A stretch of DNA of 64,000 bases from Effrenium voratum (Eukaryota > Sar > Dinophyceae > Suessiales > Symbiodiniaceae): positions 677,096 through 741,095 of the forward strand of contig CAUJNA010003239.1 in the NCBI GenBank assembly GCA_963377175.1, given 5' to 3'. The translations under genes were made by a program, and so were the position numbers. The first letter of the stretch is position 1. Every line of letters starts with the position of its first letter. The notes under the pieces were generated by a model. That model saw only the letters and a list, made by a program, of their open reading frames with translations. It did no database searches and was not told where the DNA came from. Shown one piece after another: positions 9,501 through 20,937 of the stretch.

Positions 9501-10485
9501 GTGAGTTTTTGGCATCGACGGTAGCCTGCTGCGGACTTTCGGTGTGTCGAACGCGCTTCGCCGCAGCGCGACGCGAATTTTGAACATCGAGATCGCCTCT
9601 GCATATTCTGAGTGTTGTGACACGGTGCGAAGCTTGAACATCGAAAGTGCGCCCTTGTCGCTGGCTGTGAGTACTATCTCAGCGATGATCTGCACTCTTC
9701 GCGGGTGTGCAAAAGAAAGGGAGCTTACTGCGCTGGTTTCTGGATGCATGCTGGTACTCTTCGAGGCTCTGTTGGATGCTGTGTATAGGCTATTGTGAAC
9801 ATGTTGAACCAAGTGAGATCCCTCCCGATGACCCGCAGCAGTGTACACTGCGCTGACATGTGGTTTTTGCGCACTTGCCTCGCACCGACCAAATTTGGCC
9901 CATGCCAACATGTTCCGAATCAGGAAATTTCAATGTGCGCGACGGTCGCAGCGCTCACCCCGCAATTGACTTCACTCGGCAATTGAAGCGCAGCATGCTT
10001 GCACTACAACCTAGAAATAAGAATCGCCTCTCCCCAGACACTGAACAGATGTTTCCTGTTACCCTGTTTTCAGTTTTAGAACGCAGCCAGGTTTTGCTAG
10101 AACTGTTTCGGCTCAAGCTTGAGAAGTCCTGTCTGTTTGGAGAAGTTTGTTGGTCGCACTGCCCACATGATCACTTCAGCTGAGACTTGCTCGAAGAGTC
10201 TTCGGGGTACAAATGCGGCGTTTTTGCCTTTTGGCTTTGACGTGTGGAAGAACCCCAATTGCAAATTTCTCAGCGAAGGGTTTCCCTGAACATTTCACCA
10301 TTGAATAGTTTAGTTTTTGGGATGCCCTCAACAAGGCTAATTCAAGGGCCCCTTCCAAACTGGATGCGTGTTTCTGCTGGTTGCCTGGATGTGTTTCTTT
10401 TGATTTTCCCTGAGGCCCCCGGTAATCTGTTTTTTTTTGTCCGTTTGGCGCTCGCCATTCACGAGGGCCCAACCTATTCCTTTAG
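9501..10485. other. Probable intron or spacer, nothing recognised
   Basis: The region contains only short, poorly biased open frames and no repeat that I can place in another copy. Confidence 0.4.
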
Positions 10486-10527
10486 CCACCGAGGCTCTCC
10501 AAGAGCTTGTGGACAGCCCGGGACTCA
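10486..10527 (+). CDS. Small exon of a plus-strand gene, unknown protein
   Basis: After ATTCCTTTAG the frame reads TEALQELVDSPGL, ending before GTTGTG. It starts with two bases of a split codon and ends with one. That single base joins with the first two of the exon at 11344 to make a Ser codon, so the two exons fit together. The peptide is amphipathic and probably helical. No domain is recognised. Confidence 0.55.
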
Positions 10528-10838
10528 GTTGTGCTAAGGGAGTCGGAGGTTGGAAACGACCGCGTCCAGCACGGATTGCTTCAACGGCATGTGTTGGAAA
10601 ATGCCAAGCACCTTCCGCTTCAGTCTTGAAAGGGAAATCGGAAGCAACTAGCCATACAGGCATGCCCCATTTCTGTCGGAACACTCATGCCCAAGTTTTA
10701 AGCCTGGACCAGTTGCAATCTTGCTACAACTGATTGAGAAGCCAGGAGGTCTCAGACCGCTCAGACCATGTTCCGTCGCGTCATTTCATTGCGCCATGTT
10801 TGTTCTCTCAAGGCCAAGACCTGGGTGCTCAATGGCGC

Positions 10839-10952
10839 CTAGCTCCCCCAGTAGTGTCCTTTTGTTTTTTTTGGGGGGGAGGGTCCTACTAAAATAGACT
10901 ACAGGATAACAAGTGGGTACCCTTCTTCTACCCTCTCTACTGGAGGACCTAG
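10839..10952 (+). repeat. TIR element, family F1
   Basis: The ends are CTAGCTCCCCCAGTAG and CTACTGGAGGACCTAG, inverted repeats of each other with two mismatches. The inside has the family core ACTAAAATAGACTACAG. Length and ends match the better copies at 41238-41350 and 43328-43439. Confidence 0.7.
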
Positions 10953-11343
10953 GTGCGGTATTCGTTTAGGTCCTCTACAACAGCGAAAGGGACTGGATGA
11001 GTATTCATCACTCTTCGCACCTACAAGCGCAAGTTCTTGAGTGCCTTTCGCGGAGTGCATCCGAAGCTCACGAGCCTTGTTTCCCAAGGGCCGTGTTTCT
11101 TTTCGTAGGTTGGTCAAAATGTCCATAGGACTCGCCCACTCGCCCTTGCCAGAGGGGATATTTTTTTGTGATGTGCATATTTTGAGATCATTTGTGAAGC
11201 TTCGAGGACCGGTGATTCCTTTGTTCATTGATCTCTGTTGCACTTTTGTTGCTCAAGGCATTTGTTTCCTCGAAAGGTTTCTTTCAGTCTCCTTTTGGGT
11301 GCCTCGTTTTCCTCGTGGCTAGGTGCCCTTTGCTTCGTTTCAG

Positions 11344-11394
11344 GCGTCCCCTGGCTGTTGGAGCAGATTGAGAATTTGGAGGAGACCGGCGCAG
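11344..11394 (+). CDS. Small exon of a plus-strand gene, unknown protein
   Basis: The acceptor is TTTCGTTTCAG and the donor GTGTGC. The frame gives VPWLLEQIENLEETGA with strong G/C third-position bias. Its two leading bases complete the split codon left by exon 10486-10527. It ends with one base, so the next exon should start with two. The peptide looks helical and acidic. No family is recognised. Confidence 0.6.
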
Positions 11395-11768
11395 GTGTGC
11401 CCGGAAAGATGCGCATCCTTTGTCCGTTGCTTGCGGCGGCGGGTGAAGCGCGTGTGGTTTTGTTTGTTGTTGTTTGTTGTTCATGATATTTTCCGGTTTT
11501 GACATATGTGGCGTGCGGATTGATTGAACTGACTATTCATATTCAAATATTGCTTGGTGCCTTGGTGATGGACAGACAGTTTGTTGACCTTATGAGTTGT
11601 TTCTTATGGTGATTGGTATTATGTTGACGACACGTTGTCTCTTCTGTGATTGATATTGACCTGCAGCTTATTTTACCAGCTGCCTCTTGCTTTGCTTGGT
11701 GTTTTTAGTTGCCCTGACCCCACCAGATTGACATGAGCACCAAGCACTTGATTGGCAGGATGCCAGCT

Positions 11769-12023
11769 ACCGGGTTCTGCGAAAAAAGAACGCCCATCTA
11801 CTCTCAGCCAATTGTCTGCCCCTCGCGCCCCCCCGCGCCGCCAACTTCAATGTTGTTAAGGAATGCTGTGATGCCTGAAGCCAGAATGGGCGCTTTTTTT
11901 CTCCCCCCGCAGGCTTTGTTAGTACGGGCCACATCCAACTTTGAATTTGGGGGGAAAGGGGATCAGCATCTGTTGTCACAATGGATCTGGGGGATGGGCT
12001 TTTTTTGTCCCGCAGAACCCGGT
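11769..12023 (+). mobile_element. 255-bp TIR element (MITE-like), single copy in the window
   Basis: The ends ACCGGGTTCTGCG and CGCAGAACCCGGT are perfect 13-bp inverted repeats, with further similarity inward (runs of A near GCCCATC on one side and the mirrored sequence on the other). It encodes no protein of its own. It lies in the interval between exons 11344 and 13785 and contains two CCCGCAG sites that could act as splice acceptors. No clear target duplication is visible. Confidence 0.75.
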
Positions 12024-13784
12024 ATGAACAACACCTGGACAGATAATTTTGACTGTCAGCCGGACGCTGCAACAGAATTTGCTAAGAAAGTGTCCATTTG
12101 AGTAAGTTTGACTCATCTTGAAGAGACCATGAAGAGGCTCGTTTATCGTTGATGTTTGCGGGATTACTTACTTGGGAACCGTTTATTTTCAGGTCCTTCG
12201 GAGTGAGTGTACGCAGAGCGGGCGCCCTGAATCCAAGCCGTCCGACGTTTCGCAGTCTACGCGCAGCTCTTTCCCAACGTTGCGGAGACACTGCAGTGCC
12301 CAGCTGAGAGCAGATGGGACAAACAAACTCCGTTCCAGGCAAGCCACAAGACAACCAAAAGAAGCGGCCAGTTTAAAGCTCAAGTAATTCAACCAGCTTG
12401 CCTTTCTTTTGCGGCTTGCCTGAGATCCCATCGTGCAACAGGAGTTGGTGTGTCAACTATCAGTGAAGGCACGAGGCGATCACTGTGACATGTTGAATCA
12501 CAGGCACCATGTTGAGATCAGTTTCAACACAACGAGGTACTTGCCGGTGGATATGAGCAGCTGCCAGGAATTTTGGCAGTTCACCTCCCCAACTCAACCC
12601 CGGAACACCCAAACGGCCCGTTCCCTGCATCGGTACGTTAATTTGTTCTTCGGCAGAGTGGCTCGCTGTTTCTCATTCCCTAGGCTCACCTTGCGGACGT
12701 TGCAACACCTGGGCTTGGCCGCCATGGTGCACAGGCAAGATTCGCCGCGCTCCATTGGCCAAAGTGGAAGATGTTGCGTCGATTTGGCTATTGATCATTG
12801 TGCACCAAAGGGCGCCCAGGTCATTTTCATGCATAGTAGATGTTTGGCTTATATATTTGTTGTTGCGCTCTTGTTTGAAGGAGGGAACCTGCCCTGCAAG
12901 CTACGGTGAAGCTCATTGCCATGGTCAAAGGCCAGCAACTAGAAAGCAACGAAGCGCCACGAGTGTGGGAAATCCACGCCGAAACTCCTACGGCAACCCC
13001 ACGGGCATCAACTTGGCCAGATATCAAGCTCATATACAGACAGCGGAGACACACAGGGCCGATTCCCCAAGCGGTGGCTGCCACAGCATTGGACCCAGGA
13101 AGGGGACAACGGTGCTTGAGATCCCAAACCCGGGTAGATGAGGATTAGTAAGGGACAATCCCAACCATAAACAGCTGCGGCCGCCTTCAAGAATCTTTGC
13201 ACGTTTCTAGGTCGACCATGTTCTGATTATGACTCACTTGGGCTCGGCAAGGGTTCCAAATACCAGTCGATCTGTTTGTCATGTTTCCCAGGAAGTCTCC
13301 CTAAGCCTATTGAACACCCAAAGCCCCTATGAACAATCGGCCTCCCCTTTTTTCAGGGTTGCTCCAAACCTAATCACTCGCCTCATAAGTCGCCCATATA
13401 ATCTCAAAGCCTTGCCTCACAACGGCCCCATACAACCCCACAATCCTCCTCTCCCAAACTCGCCCCATACGCCCCTTTACCATTGGGTGACTTATGTTTC
13501 CCCGGAGTTAGGACATATGGGTCTGTCTCCCGGCAAAATCCCCAAGAAAAAATAGTTTTCCGGTTGATTTCTCTTGAAGCAACAGAACCAAAAACGGGTT
13601 CCCTCAACACCCTCCTTTTTTTCTGGCTTCGTCCAAGCCCAATAACCACTCAGAATAATCATGGTTGTTGTTGGGAAACATTTTACATGTTTGCTTATTG
13701 TGGTTTAGTGGGAAATCTTCACTTACAAAGACGAGCTCACAGTGCCCTAGGTTCATCTACCGGTCCAACGGGACATGTTGGGAG
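12024..13784. other. Probable intron with one TIR repeat and one doubtful exon
   Basis: The stretch contains an F4 element (13117-13236). A possible acceptor TTATTTTCAG at 12182-12191 is followed by an open but ambiguous sequence (VLRSECTQSGRPE or SFGVSVRRAGALN, depending on frame). Neither frame shows the codon bias of the better exons, so I do not call it. One exon is still expected in this interval to restore phase. Confidence 0.4.
13117..13236 (-). repeat. TIR repeat family F4, reverse copy
   Basis: It matches the reverse complement of 44556-44687: it carries AAACCCGGGTAGATGAGG near one end, GGTCGACCATG internally and ATTATGACTCA at the other end. Confidence 0.75.
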
Positions 13785-13884
13785 GCTGTGCTTCCACTCC
13801 TCTGCGCGCCTGGTACTGGGCTGGTCCTTGCGGCACCTGCAGCAGGCGTTGCAGCAGCAGGCCGAACGCTCGAGGGAACGGAGA
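13785..13884 (+). CDS. Exon of a plus-strand gene, helical Gln-rich peptide
   Basis: The frame gives RLVLGWSLRHLQQALQQQA followed by ERSRERRA, with almost all third positions G or C. An AG acceptor at 13783-13784 and a GC donor at 13885 would give one leading base and an end in phase 0, which suits the next exon at 14987. The long run of Gln, Leu, Arg and Glu suggests an amphipathic helix or coiled coil. Boundaries are less certain than for the other exons. Confidence 0.5.
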
Positions 13885-14986
13885 GCTCCAACTGAGCTAT
13901 AGCATCTATGATTTCCCATGGCCGAAAGAATGGAGTTCAGTATTTGTGTCGCACTTGGGCACCACATCAAGTTGTGATCATGGGATCAAAAAAATGTACT
14001 ACTTGAGGCTTCAAGCGTTTCGTTTCGTTTCCTTTGGCTGGCCAGTGCCAGTGCCAGTTCTGCCCGTATAGCAAGCTCGCTGGGTAAGACTAGCTCACCA
14101 TGAAGGTCCTTTACTCGGGGGTTCCAGTCTGGGAATTATACCTTGCCCGCATTGCCCTTTTGCGGACCATGAACTTCAATGGTTCCGGAACTTCCTCGGA
14201 TTCTTTACCCGCTGGGTAGACCAAAAAAGGTTGGCAGCCGGGACTGGACACCATGCCCGGCTTCACGGCGGACGCGCGTTGCTGAATGCGAACCCCGGGG
14301 TTCACTGGCTTATAATTCAGCCTTAATATGTTGCGTAAGCACAGGCCCAAGTGGATTGCCATGAGTCGCGGAAAAATGCGCCCACTCAGCCTTTGATTAA
14401 CCCTGATCAAGGACCTGTGCGTCAACACTGCACTCCCTTCGGTGCCATTTCTATTTCATTGCGCGCATGGCATTGCAGAAATCCACAAGGCGGCTATAAG
14501 AAAGGCTACTCTTCCACAAAAAGGAATCGGTTCGCCTGCACGGCTATGGATCGAACGCAAATCATATGGAGTCTTGCTTAGGTTCAGGATGCCAAAGTAC
14601 CGCTGAACCAAACTCGGAATTGTCCTTGGAGAGGATTTGTGCAGTGCTGCATCTTTGCGCGCTGATTCGTCACTTTGAGTTTTGGGTAGTGTCATTCAAA
14701 GAAGCGGGTTCATAACTCACTACTCTTTCATGTGTAGATGGTAGACCGCTTTAAAAAGCAGACTTTGGTTCAGGCGTTCTAGTCACTCGGGTAGGTGTGT
14801 TTGGCGGGTTCTATCGAAAGGACTCCAAAGAGCCCTGAGAGCTTTGAAGCCCGCTGAGGAAAAACTCGCGGAATTGGAACATTTCCTGGGCTTCACGGCT
14901 TCATGGCGACTGATTCTGAAACGGCGACCAAACCCCAGAGCTTGAGACGTTTGGGGCTCTTTTTGTTTAGGTTTTGAGATCTGCAG

Positions 14987-15060
14987 GTCTCAACGCTCTG
15001 GTGGATGTTCGACATCGGCCAGTTCTCCAACACCAACAGCCCGGCCAAGCACCTCCAGGC
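14987..15060 (+). CDS. Exon of a plus-strand gene, unknown protein
   Basis: After GATCTGCAG the frame reads VSTLWWMFDIGQFSNTNSPA then KHLQ. Twenty-three of 24 codons end in G or C, the strongest coding signal in the left half. Reading to 15060 and using a GC donor leaves two bases, which join the single leading base of exon 16832-16960. A donor two bases earlier is also possible. No domain is recognised. Confidence 0.7.
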
Positions 15061-16831
15061 GCTTCAGAAGTCTGGCGCTGGATCCATCAATCCCTCTAAA
15101 TCCCTTTGCGCTTTGGTTTTTTCCTAGGAAACGTGGCATCGAGTGCCGATTCTTTTTCTACCGGGTCGCCTCAGCTCGGATGGGATAATAGGCAGGCTAG
15201 GAGTCGTTGGGATATGACCGCCGACATGAGACTCGGTTTGCTTCTCAGTGTCCGACTCTAAGCGGGCGCCAGGCTTTGCTGGGATGTCTCCAGAAGGCTG
15301 AGGAGCGACTCCTGAAAAGATGGGAAGTGATCGAACGACGTCGCGACTTCCATTACCCCCCACGTCACGACTGCCACTAGACCCTTCCCCCGGAAAAAAA
15401 AGGACCTGGTACCCTGTGAGTCGTATCAGGCATCACTTTTTGGCAGGCCAACAACGCAACGCAGCGCCAAACGGAAGGCAGCCCTATCAAAGTGTTGCCG
15501 TCACAACCAGGATGTTTTCGTTCGCAGAAAGTGGGGACAAACCGAACTTGGAGTGGTTTGGACAGGAGAAGGGTTATTGGCCTGGAAGACCTTCAATCAG
15601 AACCTTTGTGACACCAATCCTTATCCCAAGCCCTGTTGTTTTTTTCAAAGTACTAATATTAAGCGCAAATATTGAAGAATTGGTTGTTTTGTTTTAAGCC
15701 AACATGAGAGTGTTCACCGGAGGTGTTGCCGTGTTATCCAAGATGACCTCACTGGTGTGGGTGAATTTTATCTGAGTTTCCTTGGGGTCCGAAGCCAAAC
15801 GTTCTGAAAAGACATGGTTTCGAATGTCCCAAAGAAGGAAACCAACAAGGGATATTTTTTGGTGTAGATCCCCTTCAGAGGATCACCCCAACAGCACGGT
15901 CATCCAGACTGTTCGACTCGGCTGGCGCCATTGTCACCCCCGATTTGTCCAGATCCAGTTGGATTCTGGATGTGTCTATTTTTGAGGGCGCCCCTATGGA
16001 TGGGTTTACATGCAAAGCAAAAAAGCAACAGGAAAACCCAGCCATTTCTGGGGGGTCCAACCTGAAGAACGAACGGCGCTGGGCCAGCGAGAGGCGCTCT
16101 TCTATGGGCTCCGGGAGCAGTTGCCCTCCGAGCTGCCGCGCTGGGGTCCCAAACCATGTGGTTGACATGTAACATCCTGTTATTGGTTTCCCCCAATGGT
16201 CATCCCATGAGGGCCTTTTAATCAACCGGCCCATGTATATATATATATATATTAAGACAGAGAGAGAGAGAGAGAGACTACTGTTACATGTGTATGATGA
16301 TTTGAGGTCTGTACTTTTGTGCTCAAGAGTCTGCACTTTGGTGCCTTTGCATGTACGACTTGACATTATTTCTGGTGCAGTTCCCAAATGGGCGAAGGCA
16401 ACTTTACCCTAAATCTTTGGGAGCGTTTCGCTTCAGGCCGGAGCTGAAGGAATCCCCGGGTGTTTCTGACTGAAGCTCCCCTTAGTTCTTTTTTGCATAA
16501 TCCTTATTGACAGCCAGCGAAGCAGGGGCCCGCACAAATTCTGGAAGCCCTGCTCCGATTGTGAGTGTGATGATTCGAGATGGTCGTGTGCCACTGAGAA
16601 TGGGGCCTACCATGGATGCCGGCATGGGTACCATGACCGTTCCCTATGCAAGCCAAACAACTTGTTTGCTTCGGAAACGAAACTTGTGAGAGCGGGACAA
16701 GGGAAATAGCCACGTGCTAGTCAATTGCTGCAAGTAGCATGTTCACAATTTGTGCAAAGCTGATAGCTGGGTTGTCCATCGTCGTTCCAAAAAAGGCAAA
16801 AAAAAGAAAAAGAGAAAGAGCGCGATTTGAG
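15061..16831. other. Probable intron; microsatellites only
   Basis: No exon is supported. A TA run (16234-16252) and a GA run (16256-16277) are the only clear repeats. Confidence 0.45.
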
Positions 16832-16960
16832 GTATGCGGCTTGCCTTTCGCGGCAATTGCCGGGTGCGGAGGTTCAGGAAACGGTTACAGCGCTCGTCTT
16901 TGGTCGAGCCGCCTGTCAGGTTCTGAGCACTTTTGGGGCCACGAAGAGCGGAGGCCTCAG
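16832..16960 (+). CDS. Exon of a plus-strand gene, unknown protein
   Basis: Between GATTTGAG and GTTTTAG the frame that starts with one spare base gives CLSRQLPGAEVQETVTALVF then GRAACQVLSTFGATKSG. It reads as a compact helical segment. It ends with two bases (AG), which pair with a G at the start of exon 17891 to give Arg. The frame choice rests on phase agreement and on the other two frames being less protein-like. Confidence 0.55.
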
Positions 16961-17890
16961 GTTTTAGCGGATCAGGGTGTCCTTTGAAGGTGCCTGTGTT
17001 TCGGAGTTGTTTTTTTGTTTTTAAGGGAAACCGAAAGGAGCAAGTCACCCATTGGGGGTAAGAAAAGCCACACCCATCTGGGGAACAAAGGAGCATGCCG
17101 GCTCATTTCAACGGTGAGGCACGGGATGTTCATGAACTCCACGGTCATCTATAGGACCATCTTTCCCGAGCCGCTCGGCTGCACTTGATCTGCAAGACCA
17201 GAGGGACAGAACACAAGGACTGGATGAGCGTGGTCTTGGCTTCCGGGTAATCAAAATGCCTGAAGAGTCAAAGCCTTCTGCGTCGGGATGGCCTTCAAAA
17301 CACGCCTAAGCGGGATGGGGCTGCAAGAGAGATATGGCCTTGCTCATGTGTGGCATGGTCAAAAGGCTGGCTCCTTTAGGGTGGGGACGGTGGGATTTTG
17401 GCCTAAGTTTTGACAATCAAACTTGGAGTCTGAAAGGTATGCACTCCGCGGTGCAACAGGTCTGCCATCTTGGACAAGGGCTTGCTGAGGTTCTTGCACC
17501 ACCCTCAGAAGGCTTGAATGACAAGCCGTTGACTCGAGCCACGCATTAAGTGTGCCATCACCCTCAAGAAGAAATGGCGGGAGGGGTTGACCTCTGGAGG
17601 TGTGTGTTCATAATTTAATATGTCCTTTTGAAGAAGGGATGTGGTGGGACCCCCACCTCCTCATGAAAATAGTCCAGGTCAATTTGGTCTTGCCCAGTCG
17701 AACTTTCTAAGGGCCGATGTTTTGCCTTGTGCCCAAATACACCAAAGGACTGTGAGGGTACCTGTAATCAGTACATCAACCCTCTTCCTTCACGGGGGTG
17801 GAATGCGGGGTGAACCTTCGTGTCTAAGGGCCAAGGCCAGCGCAAAGCCAACTGCTTTGACTCACCGAAAATGGTAGACTTTGGCGCAAG

Positions 17891-17993
17891 GCGGTTCTGG
17901 GCCTTTTTGGAGTTGGCAACAATGGACAAAACACCTGGGGCTGACCTCACGACAGGGGTCCGCGCAGAATCCTGGCCAACCGAAAAAGCATGG
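17891..17993 (+). CDS. Exon of a plus-strand gene, unknown protein
   Basis: A strong donor GTATGTG follows the last codon. The peptide reads RFWAFLELATMDKTPGADL then TTGVRAESWPTEKAW. An acceptor CAAG before 17891 keeps phase with the previous exon. An alternative acceptor TAG before 17878 would add four residues but change phase. The exon ends in phase 0, as required by the exon at 18257. Confidence 0.6.
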
Positions 17994-18175
17994 GTATGTG
18001 CCCGACCCCTTTGACTGAATTCCTCGGGGGGCTTCGAATCACTACCACAAGACCGATGCCATGACACGTCTCATGGGATCCCTTGAGCCTCCAGGCGGCT
18101 TTTCTTCTGTTTCCCTTTGTCCATACCCCTCCCTTCCACTCCCGCTTCAAAGCTGATCTCTATATGACATAATAT

Positions 18176-18240
18176 GCATACATGCTATATATACATATAT
18201 TTACATACACACACACACACTTATATATGCACACGCATAC
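18176..18240 (+). repeat. TA/CA-rich microsatellite
   Basis: Mixed TATA, ACATAC and CACACA units directly upstream of the exon at 18257. Confidence 0.7.
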
Positions 18241-18256
18241 GCCCCTCTTGTGGGAG

Positions 18257-18357
18257 AAGTCTGTCAACGTTCGCTGGAGGCTGAGGCTCCTTCCTGCGGG
18301 CGGCAGTCTGGCAGACTTCGGTGCGCTGGATGGGCAGTACTCCAGGCAGAGCTGGGC
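18257..18357 (+). CDS. Exon of a plus-strand gene, unknown protein
   Basis: The exon starts in phase 0 with KSVNVRWRLRLLPAGGSL and continues ADFGALDGQYSRQSW. It is followed by GCAAGT, a GC-type donor that otherwise matches the consensus exactly. It leaves two bases (GC) that combine with the first base of exon 19016. Codon bias is strong. The mix of Arg-rich and Gly-rich parts gives no family call. Confidence 0.65.
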
Positions 18358-18481
18358 GCAAGTGGATTCCCCACGTTGCCATGGAAGCCAAAGGGCGCAT
18401 GCAGGAAGCAAAAAAGGCCCAAAAAAGGAGACCATCTAAGCCTGGTTCTGTTTTAATAAGCTATAAAGTGAGCTCTTTGTC

Positions 18482-18580
18482 GCATTTTGCTTGGATGTTA
18501 GGACTTTAGCTTTTTGCCAACTAATGGGTTTTCCGAGTTCAACCATCAAAAGTAAAACTGTTAGCAGGGCTTTGCAGATT
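18482..18580 (-). repeat. Dispersed repeat family F2, subtype b, reverse copy
   Basis: It matches the reverse complement of 41700-41795, including TTTTTGCCAACTAATGGG and a mirrored AGTAAAACTGTTAGCAGGG block. No coding content. Confidence 0.6.
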
Positions 18581-19015
18581 TCGCAAGCGAGATATGGTCC
18601 AAGTTTCCGGGCCCATCAGGTTCCACGTGTTTTTTTTTAACAATTGAGAGGGTGTTTGTTAACTGGGAGGGTGTGTTAATTATTGGAACCCTCCCAAAAA
18701 AGTCATGGAACCCTCCCATGTTATGTTTTTGTTTTTCCGACTTTCATGGATTGAAGGGGTCCACGAGAAACCGAGGCAATGCTAGCGACGGTGCATGTGG
18801 GCATTGCCATGCTCCGTCCCCTACGTTTTCAATGCGCCTCCTTCCAGCTCGCAAGTGGCAGGGGTTCCTTAAAGTAGCAGCAAAACTAGTTCTTCATTGT
18901 TGCCACTTGGGGGGATTTGAAGTGGGAAAGGCCCTGCACTGCTGTTGACTCTTGGTAGGTTTGTTTGCTCTCTCCTGTCAAGAATCATCAAAGCTCCTTC
19001 CTCCCACCCAAGCAG

Positions 19016-19152
19016 ATCGATCCAAGCGGAGAAAAGGTGGTTGAACGACACCGGCTGGGTCTCCGCCTTCGCTTTTGATGGCGTCACCGGCGTGGCGGAG
19101 ATCACAGAGGAGTCCGTCAGCGAGGCGAGAGTCGTGCCAATGCATCTCCGGA
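19016..19152 (+). CDS. Exon of a plus-strand gene, unknown protein
   Basis: After CCACCCAAGCAG the frame gives IQAEKRWLNDTGWVSAFAFD then GVTGVAEITEESVSEARVV, with clear third-position bias. The leading A completes a codon with the GC left by exon 18257-18357. Ending at the GT donor at 19153 leaves one base, which fits exon 20656. Earlier donors (a GC at 19125, a GT at 19131) are possible. The sequence suggests alternating strands of a small fold. No domain is named. Confidence 0.65.
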
Positions 19153-20655
19153 GTCCTTTTGTGGAGTTAGTACGCTATTTTCTTGAGAAGGGAGAGCGAG
19201 TTGTTTATCTTGAGTTGGTAGACTTGGGGTTGATTTGAAAGGAAAGCATGCAAATGTTCTATTTGGAGTTGGTACCCTGTTGGGGGTTAAAGGGAGAGCG
19301 AGTCTTTTTGTGGATTTGGTATGTGTGGGGTTGCTTGAACGGGAAATTGACCCCGAGCGTTGTGAGGGTGGAAACCATTGAAGGCTTTTTTGGACAATGC
19401 CCAAAGTCGAAGGCTCCATACATTCAGGCCGGTTGCGAGTTCTTGTCAGGCGGACCTTGCGGAGGAGCTAGACATTGCCGTGCTCCCAATGGCAAGGGCT
19501 GGTTCACGGAACGAGTCATAGGTGTTTTTGTTTCTTCTTCTTTTTTCTGATCTGGTGATCTTCTTGGCTAAGTATCGCTGGGTTGTGCATTTGTGGCTAA
19601 AGTGAGAGGTATGCCGAAGGCAAGCAGACCTGATGCCATGCGTCATGCATTCCTGTAAGGTCTAGGCTACCATTCCTGTTTCGCCTTGGCAATGGAAGAT
19701 CCGTGGAAAGCATGGAGCCAGGACTGTTCGCCACAGGCAGAAGTTGTATCGGATGACCTGCAAGGCTCAACTTGGTTGTCATTGAAATTGTGACCCCTCC
19801 GTTTCCTTTTGAGTATGCAACTCCCTGCCTTGGACCATTTGCCTCCTTGCCACCTCTTGCAAGCACAATGGAACCTCGGAAACCCCATCCCCTGCCAGGT
19901 CCGGAAAGAGACTTCTCGCATGATGTCATGTGTGTTTGTGTTTTTGCATGTGTGGTTGGTCCTTTGAGTTTCTACGAATTCAAAAGGGGTGCATTTTCCA
20001 AAGGAACCAACCAGAGGGTTGGTGACACCTGAATCGCAAGACACCGTGGATACCCTAGACTCAGCAGATGCCCAACCCGAAGCTTGGTTGCCTGGGCTGG
20101 CTGGCTGGCTGGCTGGCTGGCTGGTTGGCTGGTTGGTTGGTTGGCTGGCTGGCTGGCTGGTTGGTTGGTTGGTTGGGTGGCTGGCTGGCTGGCTGGTTGG
20201 TTGGTTGGTTGGTTGGTCACATCCAAATCGTTTGAGTCCAGATGACTTCCACTGAGGCTTGGCATCCCGAGCCCTTCGATTGGGTTCTTTGCTTGGAGGA
20301 GCGAACACGGGGAAGGGATCGAGCACGCGCCAGTTCAGCGGCCCAGGTCGCCAGTCAGTTCATGAGTTGGACCCATGTGGCGTCCATCTGCATAGTTTGT
20401 TTCTTTCAAAAGCAATCGACCCAGTCGAACCACCATCACTGCAGTGCAGGTCCCACAGGGCTCGCATGCTGCGTGAATGCAGAATCTGCCAAAAGAACTC
20501 GAAGAGACATATTTATAGTTTGCAGAGCTTGTGCTTGGGGTCACGTTCGTGGGGCCCATCCAGAGCAATGAAGTGCCTGAGCTCTGGGAAGATGAGTTCT
20601 GAGTTCTGGTAACTTTGTAGCGAGTTCTCTTTGAAAGGCACCGCATCGCCACCAG
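19153..20655. other. Probable intron with TGGC/TTGG minisatellite
   Basis: Besides the simple repeat at about 20095-20217, a stretch near 20295-20350 (KGSSTRQFSGP in one frame) is weakly coding-like but has no confident splice pair. Confidence 0.4.
20095..20217 (+). repeat. TGGC/TTGG tandem repeat
   Basis: Blocks of TGGC units alternate with blocks of TTGG units, giving false Gly/Trp/Leu frames on plus and Gln/Pro/Thr frames on minus. Confidence 0.95.
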
Positions 20656-20747
20656 GGAAGACGCTTTCGGGCCTGCCACAGGTCGCTGAGCACATCCCCC
20701 CAGAGCACGAGTGGAAGTTCTTGAGGAACCTGCGCCTGGGACCCCAG
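20656..20747 (+). CDS. Exon of a plus-strand gene, unknown protein
   Basis: Flanked by GCCACCAG and GTGCTTTC. The frame with two leading bases reads KTLSGLPQVAEHIPPEHEWK then FLRNLRLGPQ, with strong bias to G or C in third positions. The two leading bases complete an Arg codon with the last base of exon 19016-19152. It ends in phase 0. This is one of the clearest exons in the left half. Confidence 0.7.
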
Positions 20748-20852
20748 GTGCTTTCAGGACCGTTATGATGAATGTGTTGAAAGGATTTGAGTGTGAACTC
20801 TGATATTCTTGTTTTTTTTCTTGGTACTTGGCATCGTGAGGCATGGAGGCAG

Positions 20853-20937
20853 GAGCAACACCCTGCGCCTTGAGATGCATTCTTTGGCGGGGGATGACCA
20901 CCACTTGGAGTATCTGGCGCCCTCAGAGTGTCCCGAG
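20853..20937 (+). CDS. Probable exon of a plus-strand gene
   Basis: The frame reads SNTLRLEMHSLAGDDHHLEY then LAPSECPE before a GT donor. Codon bias is good. Two acceptors are possible (before 20841 or before 20853); both leave one leading base, which does not fit the phase-0 end of exon 20656-20747. The real join is therefore unresolved, and either a donor was misjudged or another exon is missing. Confidence 0.5.

Noticed and set aside
19667..20326. 219-codon minus frame rich in Gln, Pro and Thr
   Set aside because: Its core is the TGGC/TTGG tandem repeat and the flanks have no codon bias.
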